A DNA stretch of 64,000 bases from Streptacidiphilus sp. PB12-B1b (GTDB lineage: Bacteria; Actinomycetota; Actinomycetes; Streptomycetales; Streptomycetaceae), in NCBI RefSeq assembly GCF_014084125.1, contig NZ_CP048405.1, positions 3,286,001 through 3,350,000 of the forward strand, given 5' to 3'. Position 1 is the first letter of the stretch. Every line of letters starts with the position of its first letter. The notes beneath the pieces are model-generated. The model had not been told where the DNA came from and ran no database searches. It saw nothing but the letters and a program-made list of their open reading frames with translations. This document shows, piece after piece, positions 43,044 to 49,743 of the stretch. The position numbers and the translations under genes are program-made.

Positions 43044-43571
43044 ATGGGGCACGCCGAGCCGCCGCACCTCTGCGAGGAAGGGGAGGCATGGGCTCTGACA
43101 GGTCTGCCGGGAACGGTCGGCGAGGCCCGAGCGCATGCCCGAGCCTTCCTGGAGGCCCGCCGCCGGCGTCCGAGCGCCACCGCCGAGGACGTCATGAACG
43201 CCGAGGACGTCCTGACGGTGGTGAGCGAGCTGGTGGGCAACGCGGTGCGGCACGCGCCAGGTCCCTGCACGCTGCGCCTGGTCGACCACGGTGCGACGCT
43301 GGTCGTCGAGGTCGGCGACACCAGCACCGACGTCCCCCGGCCCCGTCCGCCCGACCTGGCCACGGGCACCGGAGGCTTCGGCTGGCACCTGCTGCACCAT
43401 CTGGGCACGAGCCTGACCGTCGTGCCCGGACCGGCGGGCAAGACCGTGCGCGTCGTCATGCCGGGCTCCCCGACCACCGGGGCGCGTCAACGCACCGAGC
43501 CCCGCATCCGCGAGGCCCACATCCGCGAGCCAGGCATCCGCAGCACGGACGACGGGATCCCACCCGCATGA
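43044..43571 (+). CDS. RsbW-like HATPase (anti-sigma factor kinase)
   Basis: 175 residues from ATG 43044 (GGAGGAG 6 nt upstream; a TTG at 43041 is adjacent). A HATPase_c_2 domain (about 20-140) with N-box LTVVSELVGNAVRHA, a G1-like loop VGDTSTDVP and a G2 loop GTGGFGWHLL. The C-terminal tail holds a short near-repeat (RIREAHIREPGIR). It would phosphorylate a STAS antagonist or bind a sigma factor. A STAS gene begins 27 bp downstream, making a kinase/antagonist pair. Confidence 0.85.
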   Translation: MGHAEPPHLCEEGEAWALTGLPGTVGEARAHARAFLEARRRRPSATAEDVMNAEDVLTVVSELVGNAVRHAPGPCTLRLVDHGATLVVEVGDTSTDVPRPRPPDLATGTGGFGWHLLHHLGTSLTVVPGPAGKTVRVVMPGSPTTGARQRTEPRIREAHIREPGIRSTDDGIPPA

Positions 43572-43598
43572 GCACATATTCCAGAAGCAGGCACTCGA

Positions 43599-43970
43599 AT
43601 GACCAGTGACACGGCCCACCCCGCTCCGGGGACTCCCCGCAGCGGCACCCCCCGCAGCGTCGTCAGGCCGGTGGGGGATCTCGACCTCGACAGCGCGCCG
43701 GTCCTCATCGCCGCCGTGGAGGAACTGGTCGACCTCGGCCACCACCACCTGGTGCTGGACCTCGCCCAACTCAGCTTCTGCGACTCCATGGGCCTCAGCG
43801 CGTTCCTGCGGCTGCTGCGCCGCACCAAGAGCGTGGGCGGCTCGCTGACCCTGATGTCGCCGCCCGACCAGGTCAAGCGGCTGCTGTCGATGGCCGGTCT
43901 CGACCAGATCCTGGTCCGGCACGAACCCGACGGGCAGGAACCGGAGCCGGTTCGGGTGGTGCACCTGTGA
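43599..43970 (+). CDS. STAS-domain anti-sigma factor antagonist
   Basis: 123 residues. STAS core: RPVGDLDLDSAPVLIAAVEE, LVLDLAQLSFCDSMGLSAFL (Ser in DSMG), then LLSMAGLDQILV. Encoded directly after the HATPase gene, its probable partner. 132 bp separate it from the glycosyltransferase operon, so read-through is possible. Confidence 0.88.
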   Translation: MTSDTAHPAPGTPRSGTPRSVVRPVGDLDLDSAPVLIAAVEELVDLGHHHLVLDLAQLSFCDSMGLSAFLRLLRRTKSVGGSLTLMSPPDQVKRLLSMAGLDQILVRHEPDGQEPEPVRVVHL

Positions 43971-44102
43971 CCACCCGGACACCCGGCCCGGCCGGCGGTG
44001 CGCGAGCCGCTGGAAGGGCTCCTTGTCAGCTGTTTGCTGGGGGACGTCCGGGGCAGTCGACGGTTATGGGGGGATTTGTCCGTCGCTGGTGGAGGATGCC
44101 TC

Positions 44103-45212
44103 GTGGAGACTTCTGCGGCTCTGAGCGAGCGGCTCCCGGCCCTGGAAGGCCGCATACGTGTGGCCTCCGTGCCGGAGGGGCACGTGTACGTCCGGCACCT
44201 GTCCCGGCCGTCCTCGCGGGGAGGCGAGCCGGTCGTACGCCTGCGTGACCCCCGTCCCAACGGTGCTCCCAGCACCTCGCAGCGGTGGTGGCCGCCGGTG
44301 ATGCTGGACCCGGACTGGGTGCGGGCCCACGGCGAGGACTTCGACGTCTTCCACCTGCACTTCGGCTTCGACGCGCAGAGCCCCGCAGAGATCGGTGCGC
44401 TGCTGGGCACCCTGCGGGCGCAGCGCAAACCCCTGGTGTACACCGTGCACGATCTGCGCAATCCGCACCAGCCGGACCGGAAGGCCCACGACGCCGTGCT
44501 GGACGTCCTGATTCCGGCCGCGGATCACCTGGTGACGCTGACCCCCGGCAGCGCCGCGGAGATCGCCCGCCGGTGGAACCGCCCGGCCACCGTGGTGCCG
44601 CATCCGCACGTCGTGGGCGTGGCCGACCTGGACGGCGTGCGCCCCGAGCGGGAGACCTTCACGGTGGGCGTCCACGCCAAGAGCCTACGGCCCAACATGG
44701 AGCTGCTGCCGGTGGTCCGGGTCGTGGCGGACACCGTTGCCGGGCTGGACGCGGTGCTGCGGGTCGACATCCACTGCGAGGTCCGGCAGAGCGGCTCCTA
44801 CGCCTACGCGCCCGCGGTGATGGCCGAACTGGAGGCGCTGCGCGATCGGGGCCTGGTCGACCTGCGCGTGCACGACTACTTCGACGACCGGCAGCTCTAC
44901 GACTACCTGCGCTCCCTCGACGTGTCCGTGCTGCCGTACGCGTTCGGCACCCACTCGGGATGGCTCGAGGCCTGCTACGACCTCGGCACCGCCGTGATCG
45001 CGCCGGACTGCGGCTTCTACGCCCAGCAGCGGCCCTGCCTGTCCTACGGCCACAGCCAGGAGAAGGGGCTGGACGAGGCTTCGCTGCGCACCGCCGTGCT
45101 GGACGCCTACCGCCAGCGTCCCCGTTGGCAGGCCGCCGCCGCCGACCGCCTGACCGAGCGCGGCCGGGTGGCGGCCGTGCACGAGCGCATCTACACCGAC
45201 CTGCTGCAATGA
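44103..45212 (+). CDS. Glycosyltransferase (GT4-like), first of four coupled genes
   Basis: 369 residues from a GTG at 44103 with GGAGG at 7 nt spacing. GT-B fold: N-terminal FDVFHLHFGFDAQSP, VYTVHDLRNPH and VTLTPGSAAEIARRW, then a C-terminal domain with FTVGVHAKSLRPNMELLPVV and LDVSVLPYAFGTHSGWLEACYDLG, the position of the GT4 acceptor/donor Glu. It probably transfers a sugar from an NDP donor. The stop overlaps the next start (ATGA). Confidence 0.82.
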   Translation: METSAALSERLPALEGRIRVASVPEGHVYVRHLSRPSSRGGEPVVRLRDPRPNGAPSTSQRWWPPVMLDPDWVRAHGEDFDVFHLHFGFDAQSPAEIGALLGTLRAQRKPLVYTVHDLRNPHQPDRKAHDAVLDVLIPAADHLVTLTPGSAAEIARRWNRPATVVPHPHVVGVADLDGVRPERETFTVGVHAKSLRPNMELLPVVRVVADTVAGLDAVLRVDIHCEVRQSGSYAYAPAVMAELEALRDRGLVDLRVHDYFDDRQLYDYLRSLDVSVLPYAFGTHSGWLEACYDLGTAVIAPDCGFYAQQRPCLSYGHSQEKGLDEASLRTAVLDAYRQRPRWQAAAADRLTERGRVAAVHERIYTDLLQ

Positions 45213-46273
45213 ACCGGCCCCTGCGCATCGCCCTGATCGCCTCGGCGCGGTTCCCGATCCGCGAACCCTTCGCCGGAGGGCTCGAGGCGCACACCTGGGC
45301 CCTCGCCTGGTCCCTGAAACAGCTCGGACACCAGGTCACCCTCTTCGCCGCCCCGGGATCGGACCCGGCCCTCGGCGTCCGGGAACTGCCGGTCCAGACG
45401 CTGCAGTTGAGCCCGGCCGCGCGCAGCGACGTCAGCATGCCCGATGCCTCGTGGATGGCCGAACAGCACGCGTACCTGCGGCTGATGCTGCAACTGGGGC
45501 CCGGATCGGGCTTCGACCTGATCCACAACAACAGCCTGCACCACCTGCCGATCGCGCTGTCCGCGACGCTGGACGTCCCCCTGATCACCACACTCCACAC
45601 CCCGCCGACCGCCTGGATGGAGTCGGCGATCCAGGCGTGCGACCCCTGCCCGGTGGTGTTCACCGCCGTGAGCGCCCACACCGCGCGTGCCTGGCGGCCC
45701 CTGGTGCCCGACGCGCAGGTCCTGCACAACGGGATCGACACCGCGCTCTGGACCGAGGGCCCCGGCGGCAGCGACCTGGCCTGGTCCGGGCGGCTGGTCC
45801 CGGAGAAGGGCGCGCACCTGGCCATCGCGGCAGCCCGCAAGGCCGGGTACCGGCTGCGCCTGGCCGGGCCGGTCGTGGACCGCCGCTACTTCCGCGAGTG
45901 CATCGTTCCGCAACTGGGGGACGGCATCGACTACGTCGGCCACCTCCACCGCCGGGCGCTGGCTCGCATGATCGGCCGCTGCGCCGCCGTGCTGGTGACA
46001 CCGTGCTGGGACGAGCCCTACGGCCTGGTCGTGGCCGAGGCCCTGGCCTGCGGAACCCCCGTGTGCGGCTTCGACCGGGGCGCCTTGAGCGAGATCCTGA
46101 CACCGGACTGCGGCCGACTGGTACCAGCGGGCGACGAGGCCCGACTCGCCGACGCCATCGCCCCCACCACCGCGCTCGGGCGTGGCGCCGCCCGCGAACG
46201 CGCCGAGCACTTCTGCTCCCTGCGCGCCATGAGCCGTCGCTACGAAGCCCTGTACCAGGAGCTGGCGGCGTGA
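45209..46273 (+). CDS. Glycosyltransferase family 4
   Basis: 354 residues; its ATG overlaps the previous stop by 4 nt. Typical GT4: N-terminal EPFAGGLEAHTWALAWSLKQ, TTLHTPPTAWM, VLHNGIDTALW, WSGRLVPEKG and the EX7E motif in DEPYGLVVAEALACGTPV. A retaining transferase, cytoplasmic or membrane-associated. Ends in a GTGA overlap with the next gene. Confidence 0.9.
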   Translation: MNRPLRIALIASARFPIREPFAGGLEAHTWALAWSLKQLGHQVTLFAAPGSDPALGVRELPVQTLQLSPAARSDVSMPDASWMAEQHAYLRLMLQLGPGSGFDLIHNNSLHHLPIALSATLDVPLITTLHTPPTAWMESAIQACDPCPVVFTAVSAHTARAWRPLVPDAQVLHNGIDTALWTEGPGGSDLAWSGRLVPEKGAHLAIAAARKAGYRLRLAGPVVDRRYFRECIVPQLGDGIDYVGHLHRRALARMIGRCAAVLVTPCWDEPYGLVVAEALACGTPVCGFDRGALSEILTPDCGRLVPAGDEARLADAIAPTTALGRGAARERAEHFCSLRAMSRRYEALYQELAA

Positions 46274-47271
46274 TCGGCTACTACGTCCACCACCAGGGCG
46301 CCGGGCACCTGCACCGGGCCGCCGCCATCGCACGCCACACCCGCACCCCGGTCACCGGCCTGTCCTCCCTGCCCCGGCCGGACTCCTGGACGGGCCCCTG
46401 GATCGACCTGCCCCTGGACACCGGCGGCACGCCCACCGACCCTGAGGCCGGCGGCCGCCTGCACTGGGCCCCCGTCCACCACGCCGGGCTGCGGACCCGC
46501 ATGGGCCTGGTGGCACGGTGGATCGAACAGCACGCCCCGACGCTGTTCGTCAGCGACGTGTCCGTCGAAATGGCCTGCATGGCCCGCCTGATGGGGGTGC
46601 CGGTCGCCGTGGCGGCCATGCGCGGAGAACGCCTGGACCCGGCGCACCGGCTGGCCTACGACCTGGCCGACGCACTCCTCGCGCCCTGGCCGGCCGCCCT
46701 GCCCGAACCCCACTGGCTGCCCTCCTGGCGGCGCAAGACCACCCACACCGGGGCCTTCTCGCGCTTCGACCAGCGCCCGCGGTCCGTGGACGCCCGGCCC
46801 CACGACCGGCCGCGCCTGCTGGTCATGCTCGGCGCGGGCGGCGCCGACGTCACCGCCGGTCAGCTGCGCGAAGCCGTCCGCGCGACACCCCACTGGTCCT
46901 GGACGGTCCTGGACCGGACCTCGTGGACCCCGGACCCGTGGCCGCTGCTGTGCGCCGCCGACGTGGTGGTCACCCACGGCGGACAGAACGCGATCGCCGA
47001 ATGCGCCGCGGCCCGGCGCCCCGCCGTCGTCATCCCCCAGGACCGCCCGTACGGCGAGCAGCACGCGACCGCCCGCGCGCTGGCAGCCGCCGGTCTCGCC
47101 GTGGTGCGGCACCCGTGGCCGGAGGCCGGTCACTGGCCGGCGCTGCTGGACACCGCGCTCGCCATGAACGGCGAAGCCTGGAGCCTGTGGTCCCCCGGCG
47201 ACGGCGCCCGCAGGGCCGCGCACCTGCTGGACGGACTCGCCGTCCGTCCCACGGGGGAGGCGGCGGCGTGA
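46270..47271 (+). CDS. Glycosyltransferase, GT28/MurG-like
   Basis: 333 residues from a GTG at 46270 overlapping the previous stop. The N-terminus has GYYVHHQGAGHLHRAAAIAR (Gly-rich acceptor loop); the C-terminal nucleotide-sugar site is VVVTHGGQNAIAECAAARRP, with VIPQDRPYGEQHATARALAAAG. The pattern fits MurG-like or UGT-like GT-B enzymes. Ends in GTGA with the fourth gene. Confidence 0.85.
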   Translation: MIGYYVHHQGAGHLHRAAAIARHTRTPVTGLSSLPRPDSWTGPWIDLPLDTGGTPTDPEAGGRLHWAPVHHAGLRTRMGLVARWIEQHAPTLFVSDVSVEMACMARLMGVPVAVAAMRGERLDPAHRLAYDLADALLAPWPAALPEPHWLPSWRRKTTHTGAFSRFDQRPRSVDARPHDRPRLLVMLGAGGADVTAGQLREAVRATPHWSWTVLDRTSWTPDPWPLLCAADVVVTHGGQNAIAECAAARRPAVVIPQDRPYGEQHATARALAAAGLAVVRHPWPEAGHWPALLDTALAMNGEAWSLWSPGDGARRAAHLLDGLAVRPTGEAAA

Positions 47272-48152
47272 ATCTCGCAGTGATCACCATCGCGCACGGA
47301 CGCCACGACCATCTCGCGCTGCAACAACGGGGGTTGGCCGCCGGCGACCGGCAGCCCGACCAGTACCTGACCGTGGCCATGGGCGACCCGCACCTGCGCA
47401 CCGCCACCGCCCACCGCACCCCGCAGGCGCAGACGCTCCACGTCCCCGTACGCGACGGACACCTGCCGCTGGCCGCAGCCCGCAACGCCGGCGCCCGGCA
47501 GGCACTGGACCGCCGCGCCGAGCTGCTGGTCTTCCTGGACGTCGACTGCGTGCCCGGGCCCGCCACCCTGGCGCGCTACGCCGAGGTCGCCGAGGACGGT
47601 GCGCTGTGGTGCGGCGCCGTCCACTACCTGCCGCCGCCGCCCGCGCAGGGATATGCGCTCAGCAGCCTCCCGGCGCTGGCCGGACCGCATCCGGCCCGAC
47701 CGGTGCCGCCGGACGACGCCGTACAACCCGGGGGAGACCCCGACCTGTTCTGGTCGCTCTCCTTCGCGGTGACCGCCGACACCTGGCGGGCCATCGGCGG
47801 GTTCCACGAAGGGTACGTCGGCTACGGAGCCGAGGACACCGACTTCGCCCGGCTGGCCCGGAGCGCCGGAGCGGACCTCCGCTGGGTCGGCGGAGCGCCC
47901 GTCTACCACCAGTACCACCCCGTCAGCCGCCCCCCGGTCGAGCACCTCGACGACATCCTGCGCAACGGCGAAGCCTTCCAACGGCGCTGGGGAGCTGGCC
48001 CATGCAGGGGTGGCTCCACGCCATGGAACAACTGCACCTGGTGCGCCATGACCGTGCGTCCGACACCTGGGAGCGCGCCTGAGAGAACAAGGCGAGTCCC
48101 GGTGCGGTCAACCGCCGTGGTGGGGCCGGTAGTGCTGGAACCCGAGGCGTAG
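47268..48152 (+). CDS. Glycosyltransferase family 2 (galactosyltransferase-like), C-terminus frameshifted
   Basis: GTG 47268 overlaps the previous stop. GT-A motifs: VITIAHGRHDHLALQQRGL, the DxD-type metal site LVFLDVDCVPGP, and the galactosyltransferase C-terminal motif IGGFHEGYVGYGAEDTDFARLA. To about residue 240 the frame reads well (EAFQRRWG). After a G run at 47990-47993 it becomes Pro/Arg-rich, while the neighbouring frame gives a natural ending (WPMQGWLHAMEQLHLVRHD) with a stop at 48080-48082. Adding one G restores a protein of about 271 residues. The feature is drawn to the stop actually reached. Confidence 0.8.
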   Translation: MNLAVITIAHGRHDHLALQQRGLAAGDRQPDQYLTVAMGDPHLRTATAHRTPQAQTLHVPVRDGHLPLAAARNAGARQALDRRAELLVFLDVDCVPGPATLARYAEVAEDGALWCGAVHYLPPPPAQGYALSSLPALAGPHPARPVPPDDAVQPGGDPDLFWSLSFAVTADTWRAIGGFHEGYVGYGAEDTDFARLARSAGADLRWVGGAPVYHQYHPVSRPPVEHLDDILRNGEAFQRRWGAGPCRGGSTPWNNCTWCAMTVRPTPGSAPERTRRVPVRSTAVVGPVVLEPEA

Positions 48153-48364
48153 TCCGCAGCGGAGATCGCGCCGCCGTCCTCGGGCTGCACCGCGACCTCG
48201 TCGCCAGGCCGGTAACGCACTGGTGCGTTTTCCGTGCGCATTCCCGTGGGCGGATGGGCGCGTTGGTGCGCCCCTGCGCTACCGTGCGCCCTCGCCGGCC
48301 CTGTGATCACGCTGTTACGGTCGGTAGCATCCGGGCGTACACGACCTTCATCCTCGGAGGATCC

Positions 48365-48454
48365 ATGGGAAAGCACGGCGGAGGCCAGGACACTTCGGAA
48401 TCCGACGGCCACAAGCCTGAGAAGCCCGTTCCGCCCGCGCCGAAGAAGCCGTGA
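48365..48454 (+). CDS. 29-residue peptide coupled to a PIMT-like methyltransferase (candidate RiPP precursor)
   Basis: ATG 48365 has GGAGG 4-5 nt upstream. The 29-residue product starts MGKHGGGQDTSESDGHK and ends in a Pro/Lys-rich tail (PVPPAPKKP). It holds two Asp, one of them in Asp14-Gly15, the sequence most prone to aspartimide formation. Its TGA overlaps the methyltransferase GTG (GTGA), so both are made in step. A short peptide gene placed before and coupled to a PIMT homologue is the layout of imiditide (aspartimide RiPP) loci. Against this, the peptide has no hydrophobic core and no known leader motif, so the assignment is a hypothesis. Confidence 0.5.
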   Translation: MGKHGGGQDTSESDGHKPEKPVPPAPKKP

Positions 48455-49587
48455 CGCCCCAGCAGCGGGCGCGGGCCCTCGCTGGGCAGCTTGTCGGCGG
48501 GGGCCATCTCACGCCGGAATGGCTTCCGGCGTTCGTCGGTGTTCGCCGGGACCTGTTCCTGCCCGACCGGGTCTGGCTCAGGGACGACACCGGCCCCTAC
48601 CGGGCCCTGGACCGCGCCACCGATCCGGACGGCTGGTGGCAGGCCGCCTACAGCGACCGGCCCGTCGTCACCCAAGTCGAAGACGGGGCCGATGCGGAGA
48701 CCAGCAACGAGCCGTCCAGTTCGGCGTCCATGCCGCGGGTCGTCGCCCGCATGCCCCACCAACTCGCGGTTGAGCCCGGTATGACCGTCCTGGAGATCGG
48801 CACCGGCACCGGCTACAACGCCGCCCTGCTCGCCCACCGCCTCGGCGGCGGCCACGTCACTTCGGTGGACATCGACCCGGCTGTCCTCGAGGGCGCCCGC
48901 CGCGCGTTCAACGGGGCCCGCCGGGCGCCGCACCTGGCCATCGCCGACGGCGCCCAGGGCTACCCCGACCGGGCGCCCTACGACCGGATCATCGCCACCT
49001 GCGCCGTGCACAGCATCCCTCGCCCGTGGATCACTCAGACCCGGCCCGGCGGCATCATCGTCACGCCGCTGGGCACCGCGATGGTCAACGGCGTCATGCT
49101 CAAGCTGACCGTCCGCAACGACGGGACCGCGGTGGGCAGGATCGTCGACGACGCGGCGTTCATGTGGCTCCGGTCCCAGCGGATCCCCCGCAGCACCCCG
49201 GCCCCGCGCCCCGAGCCGGCCGTCGACTCCAGTACCAAGACCGACCCGCGTGCGCTCGGTGACAGTGACGCCCTGCTGGCTGTCGGCCTGCAGGTGCCCG
49301 GCTGCCGGTACACCGTCGGCCACGGCCCCGACGGCGAGTTCACCCTCTGGTTCTCGGACGGCACCTCCTGGGCGTCCGTCGACTACGAGCCCGGCGCCGA
49401 GGTGTACGCCGTCCAGCAGTACGGGCCGCGGACGCTGTGGGACGAGATCGAGAAGGCCCTCGACTGGTGGACGGCCGCAGGCGAGCCCGAGCGCACCCGC
49501 CTCGGGATCGTCGTCGACGACAGACGCCAGTGGGCGTTCCTCGACAGCCCCGACCGACCGCTGCCCGGAGGCAGTTGGAGCGGCTGA
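48451..49587 (+). CDS. Protein-L-isoaspartate O-methyltransferase (PIMT)-like enzyme with C-terminal extension
   Basis: 378 residues from a GTG at 48451 that overlaps the upstream peptide gene. The N-terminal part has the PIMT plan: RRDLFLPDRVW, a Ser-rich substrate loop SSSASMPRVVARM, and SAM motif I VLEIGTGTGYNAALLAHRL (from about 113), then VTSVDIDPAVLEGAR, DRIIATCAV and RPGGIIVTPLG. About 140 residues follow (from 240; FTLWFSDGTSWASVDYEP, TLWDEIEKALDWWTAAG) that house-keeping PIMT (about 210-220 residues) lacks. Such extended PIMT homologues occur in lanthipeptide, lasso, graspetide and imiditide clusters, where they methylate Asp to yield aspartimide. No other RiPP enzyme is adjacent, which would fit an imiditide-like two-gene system. 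Confidence 0.85.
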   Translation: MTPQQRARALAGQLVGGGHLTPEWLPAFVGVRRDLFLPDRVWLRDDTGPYRALDRATDPDGWWQAAYSDRPVVTQVEDGADAETSNEPSSSASMPRVVARMPHQLAVEPGMTVLEIGTGTGYNAALLAHRLGGGHVTSVDIDPAVLEGARRAFNGARRAPHLAIADGAQGYPDRAPYDRIIATCAVHSIPRPWITQTRPGGIIVTPLGTAMVNGVMLKLTVRNDGTAVGRIVDDAAFMWLRSQRIPRSTPAPRPEPAVDSSTKTDPRALGDSDALLAVGLQVPGCRYTVGHGPDGEFTLWFSDGTSWASVDYEPGAEVYAVQQYGPRTLWDEIEKALDWWTAAGEPERTRLGIVVDDRRQWAFLDSPDRPLPGGSWSG

Positions 49588-49646
49588 GGCGGCCGACGCT
49601 CGGTATGGCGTCGGGCGCCTCTGCGTGCCCGGGCACGCGCCGGATG

Positions 49647-49689
49647 CGCAGGGGTCCGGGCCGGAGTGTCTCCGGTCCGGACCCCTGCG
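49647..49689. terminator. Strong bidirectional terminator hairpin
   Basis: CGCAGGGGTCCGG (49647-49659) pairs with CCGGACCCCTGCG (49677-49689), and inside it CCGGAG-TGT-CTCCGG continues the stem. It lies between the convergent methyltransferase and ABC permease genes. Confidence 0.85.
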
Positions 49690-49743
49690 GAGCCGTCTGC
49701 GGTCGGGGCGGGCGCGGCAGTTCGCCGATCCGGGGGCGGCAGG

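Noticed and set aside
47903-48241. Minus-strand frame with a plausible start (MRTENAPVRYRPGDEVAV)
   Set aside because: The first 40 residues look protein-like, but there is no ribosome site and the rest overlaps the glycosyltransferase end in antisense. Kept out for lack of support.
48170-48300. Clustered GTGCG/GCGC words upstream of the peptide-PIMT locus as a CRISPR or iteron array
   Set aside because: Words are short and irregularly spaced; no repeat-spacer structure.
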